From Aurantiochytrium sp. KH105 (lineage: Eukaryota; Sar; Bigyra; Thraustochytrida; Thraustochytriidae): DNA of 64,000 bases. The notes beneath the pieces are model-generated. The model was not told where the DNA came from. It worked only from the letters and a program-made list of their open reading frames with translations, and did not search any database. Shown piece by piece: positions 1 through 8,955 of this stretch. Numbering within the stretch: position 1 is the stretch's first letter; the number at the start of each line of letters is the position of its first letter. The DNA is taken from contig BGKB01000074.1 of assembly GCA_003116975.1 (NCBI GenBank), positions 1 to 64,000 of the forward strand, read 5' to 3'. The position numbers and the translations under genes were made by a program.

Positions 1-132
1 AAAAAAAAAGAGAGGAAGAAAAAAGGAAGGAAGGAAGGAAGGAAGGAAGGAATGAGATCGATGAATGAACGAGGAACAGATGAAGGAAGAGCTAAATCGA
101 AATCGATATACGATCGATCGATGGATGCATGC

Positions 133-171
<39 letters not shown>

Positions 172-540
172 ATCGATTGATTGGCTGAAAGGAACAGGAA
201 AGGACTCTGCTGTCCTCGAAGCATTTTGCGGCAGAGCAGCTTGAGGAGCAAGTGCAAATGGAGCGTCGCATGGATCTGCGGCTGATCGTTGAGCTTCTGA
301 TGGAGCGAAAGGGACGCAAGGTGAACGGGTACTCGTTGGTGATCATAAAGGAGAGAGAGGAGGCGGATGAAAAGGAGGAAGATTGCAAGCAGAAATGCAG
401 TCGGCCGCGGCGGCGCTGGAAAAAGAAAAGAAGAAAAAGAGTGAGAAATGAAGTGATTCTTTCATTTTGTTGTTGGTGTATCCTTTGTCGGATTGGTCGG
501 CGTGCGGCTCGGATTTTAGGCCAGGCTCGGTTTTGAGGCT
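1..540. other. Non-coding stretch with simple repeats
   Basis: No gene is supported here. The stretch holds an A-rich start, a (GGAA)n run at about 26-52, a (GCTT)n run at about 131-170 and purine-rich sequence at about 340-450. The open frames that cross it are low-complexity and repeat-derived. Confidence 0.6.
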
Positions 541-1448
541 GCGGCTCGAAGAAGAGGACGTTGAAAAAGATTTTCCAGGCACCTTTGTCAGTCAGGCGCG
601 CAAGTGCCGCTTTCATGACCTCGTCGCAGCGCTCGAGGACCATTTTGGCCAAGACGCCGACGCTGCCTTTGTCTGGCTTGACCTCTTTTGCGCGACCCAG
701 CCTCTGCTGACCAGCGCAGACAAAGATCTGCCTCCCAAAGTGGTTTCCGCACGGAACCAGTATCTACGCACGGTCTGCGTCGGGCAATCGGGCGATTCGG
801 AAGCGCTGTCATCTTCTCTGACCGCTGGGACGTGCCCGCGCCTCTGCAACGGGCCTGGTGCGTATGGAAGGTCATGGGCGCCATTTCGCAGGCGCAGAGT
901 TTTCAGGTCGCCTTTGCACCGGGACAGAAGCAGGCTTTTGTCCAGGCGCTGCTTGAAGATGTTCATGGATCGGCCTAGATCATGGCAGATAACAACGAGT
1001 GCTGGAAGAAAGAAGACAAGGCAATCAAAGCAACCTTGGAAGGAGGCTTTGTGAGACTGATCAAAGAGGTCAATCGGCGCGTGCGCGCATGGCGGCTGAA
1101 ATTGGCGCGAGACTCAGTGTTGGAAGCTTGGAATGGTGATGGTGATACACGCAGGCTTGCTGATATTCTTGTTTGTACTGGTAAGCTATTGAAAAGCCAG
1201 GGCGAGTACATTGCAGATGCTCGAGGAAGCGCTGTCGATTCGCAAGGAAACTTGGCGACCGACATCCCGATGTGACTCAAGCGCTTGACAACATCGCCGG
1301 CGTGTATGACTCACAAGGCCGCTACGAGGAGGCCTTGGCGTACTACGAGGAAGCGCTGTCGATTCGCAAAGAAAGTCTTGGCGACCGGCATCCCGATGTG
1401 GCTCAAAGGCTCAACAACATCAGAAGATTCCGCAACTTGATGCAATAA
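540..1448 (+). pseudogene. Frameshifted TPR (kinesin-light-chain-like) protein remnant
   Basis: This is the remnant of a protein with an N-terminal domain followed by tetratricopeptide repeats. The reading must change frame several times. From about 580 one frame reads RFHDLVAALEDHFGQDADA and WLDLF. A second frame then reads LQRAWCVWKVMGAI and FAPGQKQAF up to a stop at 976-978. The same frame reopens with GKLLKSQGEY near 1183-1210. The next repeat, EEALSIRKE, is in another frame at 1223-1249. LGDRHPDV and YYEEALSIRKESLGD are in the third frame at 1251-1448, ending NLMQ and stop. The repeat core matches TPRs of kinesin-light-chain type, which are scaffolds for protein contacts. The full-length relatives I recall are multicopy in thraustochytrids. 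At least two indels (near 1217-1223, and a 2-nt loss near 1250) are visible by comparing the two repeat units with each other. Confidence 0.75.
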
Positions 1449-1615
1449 ACGGACTGGATTACCGAGTCAAATAACATTTCTGAATTACTAGGTTAGGTCA
1501 GATTAGGGAAGCATACACTGATGCGTTACGGTTTGGTCGGTTCGGTTTTGTCAGTGCTGCGCGGCGTCCCAGTCTTGCGCGCGAGAGCAAAGGCAAACCC
1601 ATTACGTAGCATTCT

Positions 1616-1933
1616 TTGACAAGGATAAACACGATGGTTCGTTCGGTTCCTTCGGTTGCCACCGCAGCCAAAGTAAAGCTCTCCAATGTCAGACTTCGAC
1701 GCCGTGTCAAGAAGACCACTCTGCGGAAGCCTACGAAGCGTCGCGCGAGTAGGCGTACTAAACGAGTGAGTCATGGTCCAAAAGTGAAAAGACCGTCAAG
1801 CGCCGTGTTAGCGCAAAAAAGAGCGCTTCCTCCGCCCGAAGCACGCGTCATGTACGACTCCTTCGACGACGAGTGTGCTTCCGATGGTGGCGCAAGCTCG
1901 GCCACGGACTTGAGTGATTTTGATTTGGATTAG
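1616..1933 (+). CDS. Small hypothetical protein, basic with acidic tail
   Basis: This 105-codon frame encodes a strongly basic N-terminal two-thirds (runs such as RLRRRVKKTTLRKPTKRR) and a sharply acidic, Ser/Asp-rich C-terminus ending DLSDFDLD. That charge layout fits a nucleic-acid-binding or nuclear protein, but no family is recognised. A second Met at codon 7 could be the real start. It lies between the TPR remnant and the cyclin promoter motifs on the same strand. It may be a genuine short gene, a remnant, or chance coding in GC-rich DNA. Confidence 0.35.
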   Translation: MTRINTMVRSVPSVATAAKVKLSNVRLRRRVKKTTLRKPTKRRASRRTKRVSHGPKVKRPSSAVLAQKRALPPPEARVMYDSFDDECASDGGASSATDLSDFDLD

Positions 1934-1978
1934 TGCTTGGTCGACTGTGCCAAGCGTAATAATGACGACGTGGGCGTC

Positions 1979-2042
1979 GGCAAGTAGCAAGCAGCGCGCA
2001 GCAAGTAGCCTACATTGGATGAGCAAGTAGAGGCGAGCGTCC
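1979..2042 (+). promoter_or_regulatory. Three spaced GCAAGTAG motifs upstream of cyclin Y
   Basis: GCAAGTAG occurs at 1980-1987, 2001-2008 and 2023-2030, at spacings of 21 and 22 bp, about 100-150 bp before the cyclin ATG. It is followed by GCGAGCGTCC at 2033-2042, a string that also occurs at 27653-27662 ahead of APC8. The same octamer family recurs upstream of SAPS/APC8 and MND1. The regulatory role is inferred. Confidence 0.5.
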
Positions 2043-2127
2043 GCGACGCAGAGCGAGCAGAGCCAGGACCCGGGATCCCGCGCGGCGGCAGCCCGAGGCC
2101 CGCTGCGGCCGCGGCGGCGGCGCGAGG

Positions 2128-2348
2128 ATGATGGAGGCGTCGCGGGGCGCGCAGAGCGGGCTCGCCGGCGTCGGCGCCGCGATCCGGGCCGGGTCGCAGC
2201 GGAAAGCTGTGCCTCACGGCGGGGATGACGAGCGCGAGAACGGCAGGGCCGGCGCCAACGCCCCCGCGGGGCGCGCGGGCAAGGGGTCTTCGGGGGGCCT
2301 GAAACGCAGGCAGCAGCAGCAGCACAAAGAGACGCACAAGCAGACGCA

Positions 2349-2379
<31 letters not shown>

Positions 2380-3654
2380 CAGCAACAGCAGTTCAGACCG
2401 GCGTATGAGACATTTGGGCCCATGCGAAACGCGGACAATCAAGTCCGATACAGACCACCTTCCTCGCGGCAGGGCACGCGCGAAAACCTCGCGTCAGAAA
2501 AGGGATCCGTATTCAATCTCAACTGCGACGATACCCTTCGCCGGGTGAGTGTCCTCATTCACAGACATATCATGATGTGCGAGCGAAGACGCCTCTCGAG
2601 CTTCAGGACGCCTCGGAGCTTTGGGGCGTCGCCCGCGACGTCGACAACCGGTGGTCGGACGCAACGATATGAATCCGTGTCCGATATGCGCGACATTGCG
2701 CGCAATCGAGGCTTCTCCAACGACGTCGATGCCGGCGTTGCCTCCCCGCACCTTCGCAGGAGCAGCATCCAGTCGACATCAAGGCCCGGCAGCGTGCACA
2801 GTCGGCTCTCGCGCTTCGAGTCAGATCGCACCGGGGAACTCTCCGTCGTCGACGACGACGACGACGGCGAAGCGGGAAATGTGCAGTCGCAAAGAATTGC
2901 TCGGGCTCCTGCTGCTGTCAATGCCAGTGCCAACGCCAACGACGATAACGCCAGCGCAGTTTCCAGCAGTCCCGGAAGTCCCACCCAGGGCGGCGCGCGA
3001 AACGAAGCAAATCGTTATCGCGGTGCTCTGGGCCAGGATGTGCGCACCCTCGGCAACGGCAGCGAGATGCTTTCTGAAGATCGTTATCTCAAGTCACAGT
3101 GGAAGTACGAATTTCTCCGCCTTCCGCGCTTGCCGCTCTGGGTACCATACCTCATGGAACGCGTGGAGCGGACGCCCGAGGTCCCTAGTGTGGAGCGCAT
3201 TTATTCCTTTGCGCGTCACCTTTTCGTCGAAGCCGAGCTGAGCAGCGAGTGCAGTGTTGTGTGCCTCATTTATGTCGAGCGGCTCATGGAGCGCGCTCAC
3301 GTGGAGCTGCTCGCCTCGAATTGGCGGCCCATCGTTCTTGCAGGTATGCTGCTCGCTTCCAAGGTCTGGCAGGATCTCAGTAGCTGGAACATTGAGTTTG
3401 CTCGCATCTACCCGCACTTTTCCCTTCAAAGCATCAACTTTCTCGAACGCAATGTGCTCATGCTGCTACAATGGAATCTTTTCATCTCTGGCGCGACTTA
3501 CGCCAAGTACTACTTTGCTCTTCGCTCGCTGAATGAGAGTCGTAATTTTCGCCGTCGCTACAATTACATTATGCGCGTAAATGCCCCGGGGGCAAAGCAG
3601 CTCGAAAAACGCAGTGCCGCAGCAAGTAACACTCTCTATTCTCGAAGCATGTAG
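2128..3654 (+). CDS. CCNY: Cyclin Y-like protein
   Basis: This cyclin of the Y/PHO80-related class is 508 aa. Animal cyclin Y activates CDK14/16-type kinases at membranes and acts in Wnt and G2/M signalling. A single cyclin box sits at about residues 335-470. It has ERIYSFARHLF, then CLIYVERLMERA, then the conserved block NWRPIVLAGMLLASKVW, and closes with AKYYFALRSL, which is the cyclin Y ending. A short upstream helix near residues 130-153 (NCDDTLRRVSVLIHRHI) matches the conserved pre-box segment of cyclin Y. About 180 low-complexity residues lie between that helix and the box. The N-terminus has a polyglutamine tract (CAG/CAA mixed) at about residues 64-90. The start is the first of two adjacent ATGs. 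The promoter holds three spaced GCAAGTAG motifs. Confidence 0.85.
2308..2393 (+). repeat. CAG/CAA tract encoding polyglutamine
   Basis: A CAG-rich trinucleotide run lies inside the cyclin Y-like gene. CAA codons interrupt the longest part (about 2347-2392). It gives a glutamine stretch near the N-terminus, far from the cyclin box. Confidence 0.9.
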
Positions 3655-3933
3655 TATGTAGTCAGCCTGCTGAAAGACGCTTCCTCTTTCTCTCTCTCTC
3701 TTTCTCTCTCTCTTTCAACCCGCCACTAAATTTTTTTTGGAAAGTTCTGATTTTCTCGTTGCCTCGAAACATTTTTGGTTTGTTAAATGTCTTGTCTCGA
3801 GCTTCACACCATCACAAAAGCTGCTCGAGAGAGCTTTCCACCTCGGGGCCGAAAAATTGATGCCGCCGCGGACGCAAATCATAAGAGGCAGCCAAGCAGA
3901 TTACATAAGATTGCTTACGTTTCCTGTACTCTT

Positions 3934-6900
3934 CTACATTTGTTGAGCAAGCTTCGACGCCAGCAATCGGACCTCTGCGTCAAGGTCCATATTTGCAAGT
4001 CCTAACAATTTTTTCATCAATCCGGCCATGGCTCCGTCCGGAAACCTTAAAGACGCTTCGGGAAGTGTGAGCAGGGCACCAGCAAGCTTCACCATTGCAC
4101 CACGGACCTGAGAGCGCGCGTCGTCCAGGCCACCAAGTACGAGGCTGCAAAGCTGTTGAGCCTGTGTTGCCGAGAGATGATCGTCACTTCCCCCTTCGTC
4201 GCTATTTGCTTTTGAGCGCAATAGGCATGCTGTAAAGAGTACCTGGATAAGTGCAGCGCTTGCTTGCCCTTGCTCATCGATGGAAACAGACCCCAAAAGT
4301 CGCTGCAAGGCACTACAGATCGGCTGCAAGAGTCGAGACTCTGACGTCATTTCCAAGATGGCATGCGTAAAGTCAAATGGAGATGAGTCCTCTGTAGCTC
4401 GTCGTAGGCACGTCAAGATGACGTTGGCGCCACATATGATGCTGGCGAGCGCCGCGTGACGACCCCTGCACACATGTTCGACAACGGCATCAAAAACCTC
4501 TGGCCCGAGATTTAATAGACGAACACGCCCGCCTTGAGGTGATGGCATTGGCTCCGGCTGATTTTGCGAATGGGATGCAGTTACGCCATGGCCGGGATCA
4601 ACTTCCTGCACCAATGCTTTGGTCTTGCTCGAAGGCTTCCAAGCATCGGGCGTCCCCACGGCACAAGAGCTCAGCAGAATGATGCAGCCCTCTTGGAGAT
4701 TTGCGAGCGGGCTCTGCGGATCTCTGCAAGGCTTTGCAAAGACTTGAAAAATCTGATCCACTAGCTTCTGAGGACATTTACCAGATGGGTCCTGAGCAAA
4801 GGCATACTGAGCTGTCACGACCAAAGCCTTGGCCACGGATACGTCCACTGGAATAATCGCGTCATTGTTCGGATTCGATTCGAGTCTTTGTAGCGCCTTG
4901 GTCCAGACCAGAAATGCTGTGTGCCGTTCTCTTTTGGAATGATTCTCTTCTGCCGCCTCGAGGGCAGGATTTGCAGTTTGATCCACGAACCATTTCAGAC
5001 CGCACAAAACGACAGGAATGGCGACGCACGCACGATGCAATTGTGCCAAAGCCTGCGCGGCCACTTGGCGCACTTCTTTAAATTCGTAGACTGCGATGCA
5101 TCGCAAGAGAAGTGCTTCGGCAATCTCAGTGCTCTCCGTGGATGTTGGGGCAAACATCGTACTCAAAGGAAGCATTGTCAGAAAAAGAAGAGGTGAAAGA
5201 CGCGCAAAGAGCAAATCGCGAACAGCCGTGTCTTGCGCATTGTTGCCCAAAAGATCTTCGGTCAGTTCCTGTTGCGTTTGCATGAAAGGAAGGACCTCCT
5301 CTGAGATGCACTTGGCTGCATTCATCGCAAAGTACGGTGACGCAAGACGACGAGCCACGCCGATAGGTCCTGAAGATTCCGGCTCGGTACAGGCTGCGCG
5401 CCAAATGACGCGAAAGATCGCAGGCCAAACGTGGGACGGGACGCTCCGGGCCCACATCTTTGCGGTGTCGCGAACTCGATCCAATGCTGCATCTGCCTCT
5501 GCCTCTGCATCTGTACTCTCCTTTTTCGGAGAATTTACCATGGCCTTGGTTGCTATCTTTGTCGCACATGCAAACCATGCTTCGAAAACCGCAATCGTGT
5601 TTTCATGATATTCAAATACCTTTTCAAGCGCCGCACTTGCAGCGGAACGAGCTGTTGCATTGCTTTGCATTCGCGCGGCCAGACCGCAAAGAAAAGGTAC
5701 AATGCTTGCAGGATCTGTCTGACCGAGGACCTTGCCTGAAGCAAGACGGAGCTTGAGCTGTTCGCTTCCTACAAGCTCGAGCAGTCTCGTTCGCAAAACA
5801 TCTGTGAAAGGCTCGAGACTTCCACTGTTGCGCGCCACATAAAACTGCAAGGCCAAAAGCGCTTTTTCTCGCTCTGCGAGAGAGGAAGATGTTGACGCGG
5901 CAATACCAATCAAGTCTGGAAGTAATTGGTGCGGAAAGCGTCTTGCACCGCTTGCAATAATGTCAGCCGCACAGTTTGCGATGGTGTCCTCTGACTTGAG
6001 CAATGCAAAGAGCGACGCATATCCTTTTCCGACACGCTCATCTACGTCGTCTTGCGCCCAATTGTTCGAATGCGCGGGAGGTTCGCAAAGCGTTTCCAGC
6101 ACTGTGCTGACGAGCGTGCTGGCAAGGCCCGCACAGGTCCCGGAGGACCGTCCGAGTTGGCGCGCTGCCAGCTGCAAGAGGTCAGATCCACACTGACTAG
6201 CGACTTCGGCACGGACTTGAGGCCTCATTCGGCCCACAAGAAGGCACAGACGCCGTACTTGCACCTTGGCAATGTGATCGAGCTCGAAACGGCGGTCTTC
6301 AGCCATGGTCTCGTTCACGGATTCAGCGGCGAGCGCCTGCGTTCTTTGCGTTGTGACGTCGAGTTCTGCAAGACACGTACTGACTTCTTGTGCTGCGATG
6401 TCAGCATCCTCCCAAGCCGGGTCTGCATGCACAAGAGCCGATCCCGAGGCCAAGAGGTGCGCGGCGAGCGCGGCCGACAAAGGTCCAGGTTCTCTTCCAT
6501 CCGCGTTGCGCCCCGCCACTAATGCGATGTCGTCGCGCAGATCTTGAAGTCCCATGAGAAAGAGTGTGCTGCTCGGGGCGCTTTCCCGGCTGATAATTTG
6601 ATGGAGCAACTCGAGTTGCACGCAAATCTGCGCTCGTTGTGCCCATAGTCCAAGAATGGCTGCATTGCGAACACTCTTTTCCTTTTCGCGGGCATGAATC
6701 TGTCTACACAATTGCAAAACACAGAGCATGAAGATGTCAGAGGCCGCTGCTGCGAGTGGCGTTCTGCCGGCGAAGCGGGATCGCTCATCACGGTGCACCG
6801 AGTCCCTCATGATCCGAGCGACGGCTTTTAGCAAGAGTGCATCAGCGGCGCAGGCATCAACAAACGACTGCTGTGCCAAGTCTTTGAATGTGACCGTCTC

Positions 6901-7314
6901 GCTTCCAAAGGCGCCGCGCACAATAAGCAGGCCTTCAAGCTGCGCATCTTGGCCAATGTCCTCCGCCTCGAGGGCTTCGGCGAGTGCGTGCGCCCACGAA
7001 ATTGGCAAACTTTGCGCGAGCCAGCGGAATATCCTGAGGAGAAATTTGCGGTGCGGCCCATTCTGGGTGCCTTCAAGAGCTTGCAGGATAGCGCAGGCTG
7101 TTCTCGTCGCGGTTTCCCCGCCGCGCGCGACGTCGGCTCTCGTCGCGGCAAGGGCCTCGACGAGGTCGCCGCCACGTTTGCCTGCTCTTGTCCCAGTGAC
7201 CTGATGCCTGCCAACAACCGCAGCAGCCCTCGCTGCCGCCTCGAAGCGCGCTCTGCCGGCGTCAAGCGCGCCCGAGACTAGCGCTGCCACCGCCGCGGCT
7301 CCACGTTGTGACAT
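3934..7314 (-). CDS. Large helical-repeat (HEAT/ARM-like) protein
   Basis: This is a 1126-aa alpha-helical protein of unknown function. It is made of Leu/Ala-rich amphipathic helices in pairs, typical of HEAT/ARM solenoids; the last repeats near the C-terminus read LVLGGLDDARSQVRGAMVKLAGALL. No catalytic motif is visible. The size and layout recall focadhesin-like and GCN1-like solenoids, but I cannot assign either. The frame is open 81 codons further upstream. The ATG at 7314 (MSQRG) was chosen because the extra N-terminus is low-complexity. Two GCAAGTTG sequences lie just upstream (7337 and 7370). The next gene upstream (DUF1348) is on the same strand with a gap of about 256 bp. Confidence 0.6.
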   Translation of the reverse strand: MSQRGAAAVAALVSGALDAGRARFEAAARAAAVVGRHQVTGTRAGKRGGDLVEALAATRADVARGGETATRTACAILQALEGTQNGPHRKFLLRIFRWLAQSLPISWAHALAEALEAEDIGQDAQLEGLLIVRGAFGSETVTFKDLAQQSFVDACAADALLLKAVARIMRDSVHRDERSRFAGRTPLAAAASDIFMLCVLQLCRQIHAREKEKSVRNAAILGLWAQRAQICVQLELLHQIISRESAPSSTLFLMGLQDLRDDIALVAGRNADGREPGPLSAALAAHLLASGSALVHADPAWEDADIAAQEVSTCLAELDVTTQRTQALAAESVNETMAEDRRFELDHIAKVQVRRLCLLVGRMRPQVRAEVASQCGSDLLQLAARQLGRSSGTCAGLASTLVSTVLETLCEPPAHSNNWAQDDVDERVGKGYASLFALLKSEDTIANCAADIIASGARRFPHQLLPDLIGIAASTSSSLAEREKALLALQFYVARNSGSLEPFTDVLRTRLLELVGSEQLKLRLASGKVLGQTDPASIVPFLCGLAARMQSNATARSAASAALEKVFEYHENTIAVFEAWFACATKIATKAMVNSPKKESTDAEAEADAALDRVRDTAKMWARSVPSHVWPAIFRVIWRAACTEPESSGPIGVARRLASPYFAMNAAKCISEEVLPFMQTQQELTEDLLGNNAQDTAVRDLLFARLSPLLFLTMLPLSTMFAPTSTESTEIAEALLLRCIAVYEFKEVRQVAAQALAQLHRACVAIPVVLCGLKWFVDQTANPALEAAEENHSKRERHTAFLVWTKALQRLESNPNNDAIIPVDVSVAKALVVTAQYAFAQDPSGKCPQKLVDQIFQVFAKPCRDPQSPLANLQEGCIILLSSCAVGTPDAWKPSSKTKALVQEVDPGHGVTASHSQNQPEPMPSPQGGRVRLLNLGPEVFDAVVEHVCRGRHAALASIICGANVILTCLRRATEDSSPFDFTHAILEMTSESRLLQPICSALQRLLGSVSIDEQGQASAALIQVLFTACLLRSKANSDEGGSDDHLSATQAQQLCSLVLGGLDDARSQVRGAMVKLAGALLTLPEASLRFPDGAMAGLMKKLLGLANMDLDAEVRLLASKLAQQM

Positions 7315-7570
7315 CGTTTTCTGCGCTTTCGTGGCGGCAAGTTGCTTTTCTGTATGGACACCATTTTGCGCAAGTTGATTCGTCTTTTGAGAGCGCGCGC
7401 GCGATGAGACTCGGTGCGACAAAGCGCAGAAAACAAGGGCCGGTGACAAACGAAGGAGCTGCATCAAGGTAGTTGATGTTGCAAGAGGAACGAACAAGAG
7501 ACTCATGGAGCGCGGACGGGCATCGTTTATGGAAACAAATAAGTGATCGATCTTCAAGATTGAGTTTTAC

Positions 7571-8068
7571 TTATCGCTTTACGCCGGAGCTATACTCGGA
7601 CAGATCGTGAAGAGGCTCGTCTGTAGCAAGAACGCGCTCAGAAGCGTCTATTTCAACGTCGTTGATCGAGGCGTTGCGCGTCTGCATATAGCCGAGGTCG
7701 TCAAATGTCCAGTGCTCATTGCCATAGGCACGGTGCCACTGGCCATCCTCCGTGCGATATTCGTACTGAAAATGCACGGCGATCTTGTTGTCTGTAAAGG
7801 CAAAAAGATGCTTCTTTAGCTTGTAGTCAAGCTCGCGATCCCACTTGCCTTGCAAAAATTCCCGAACCTCATCACGGCCACGCAAGAAGCTTGATCGGTT
7901 CCTCCACTCGGTGTCCTTCGAGTACGCCATGCTCACTTTCGCGGGGTCTCTCGAGTTCCACGCGTCCTCCGCCGCCTGCACTTTGATTCGCGCCGTCTCC
8001 TCCGTGAACGGCGGAAGAGGCGCTCGTGGCGCTTCCTCTGCACCTTGACCTTGTTCCGCGGCCGACAT
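7571..8068 (-). CDS. DUF1348 / NTF2-like (SnoaL-like) small protein
   Basis: This 165-aa protein has the NTF2-like cone fold of the DUF1348 family. Diagnostic stretches are the helix with [18 protein letters not shown], then [20 protein letters not shown], and the strands [22 protein letters not shown] and [11 protein letters not shown]. Family members are widespread in bacteria and some eukaryotes, and their substrate is unknown. The domain fills nearly the whole chain. The frame stays open to 8359, but that part is encoded by (GCTT)n repeats and polythreonine. The ATG at 8068 (MSAAEQ) is therefore the likely start and the repeat lies in the 5' leader. Confidence 0.85.
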   Translation of the reverse strand: MSAAEQGQGAEEAPRAPLPPFTEETARIKVQAAEDAWNSRDPAKVSMAYSKDTEWRNRSSFLRGRDEVREFLQGKWDRELDYKLKKHLFAFTDNKIAVHFQYEYRTEDGQWHRAYGNEHWTFDDLGYMQTRNASINDVEIDASERVLATDEPLHDLSEYSSGVKR

Positions 8069-8955
8069 CGTTGTCGTCTTCGTCGTCGTTGTTGTTGTTT
8101 CGGATCCGAGACGGAATTCGAGGCCTGCTTCGCTTGCTTGCTTGCTTGCTTGCTTGCTTTGCTTGTTTGCTTGAAGAGCAACACTTGTGGATTTGCTTCG
8201 CCACGCCCGCGTGCCTCGCCTTGCAGTCGACGCTGAACTTTGGAAAAAGCCGCTGCTTGGCGTACGTTCCCCGACCGCGGGCTCTTGCTTTCTCCGGCGT
8301 TGGTCTTCCTCATCTCTGAGCGAAGTGTCGAGGGCGATGACGTTTGTGAGCAGCGACACTTGGTCGCGGCGGTAACTTGTGACCCGACACTGACGGCACT
8401 TGGCCTATGCACGAACAGAGAAAGAATGCACGCGGCGCTGTCCTTGCGAGCTGCGGCTGCTGCTGCTGCTGCTGCTGCGGCTGCTGCTGCCCCGCCAGTG
8501 AGCAGAGAATGGACGAGCTGCTCCTGCCGGGAGCTACGAGTCTTCGGCCCGAACTGGAAAAAGAGCGAGCGCGGAGCAAGAGAAGATCATCCCGATCATG
8601 GCGTTGTATTTCTATTGACCCGAGGGGACGAAGGATGATGATGTAGGTGGGGGGAGAATAAACCTGGACTGTCCCCGACGTAGCTTAATTTGAGTGACCT
8701 CTTTCTTTTCCCCTCCTTCATCTCAAGAAAAGGCGGTGGAGCAATAATATGCATGCAAGGTGGTGTGCGTATGCGAGCGAGTCTCAAAGCAGTCAGTTTG
8801 ACAGCAGTCAGCCAGTCCAAATTAATTAGACAGTCAGCCAGCCCAGGGTCACTTGAAGCGTCTCAAGACAAAAGAGAGGAGATTGTAAATTTTAGGAAAA
8901 AAGTCTGGGTTGCAAAAAGAAGGCAAGCGGTATGCCCCTAGCCCATGCCCAAAGC
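8069..8955. other. Intergenic region with microsatellites
   Basis: This stretch holds the leader of the DUF1348 gene, with a (GCTT)n run at about 8126-8171 and a (CTG)n run at about 8456-8490, and the downstream flank of the sorting-receptor-like gene. No gene is supported. Confidence 0.5.
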
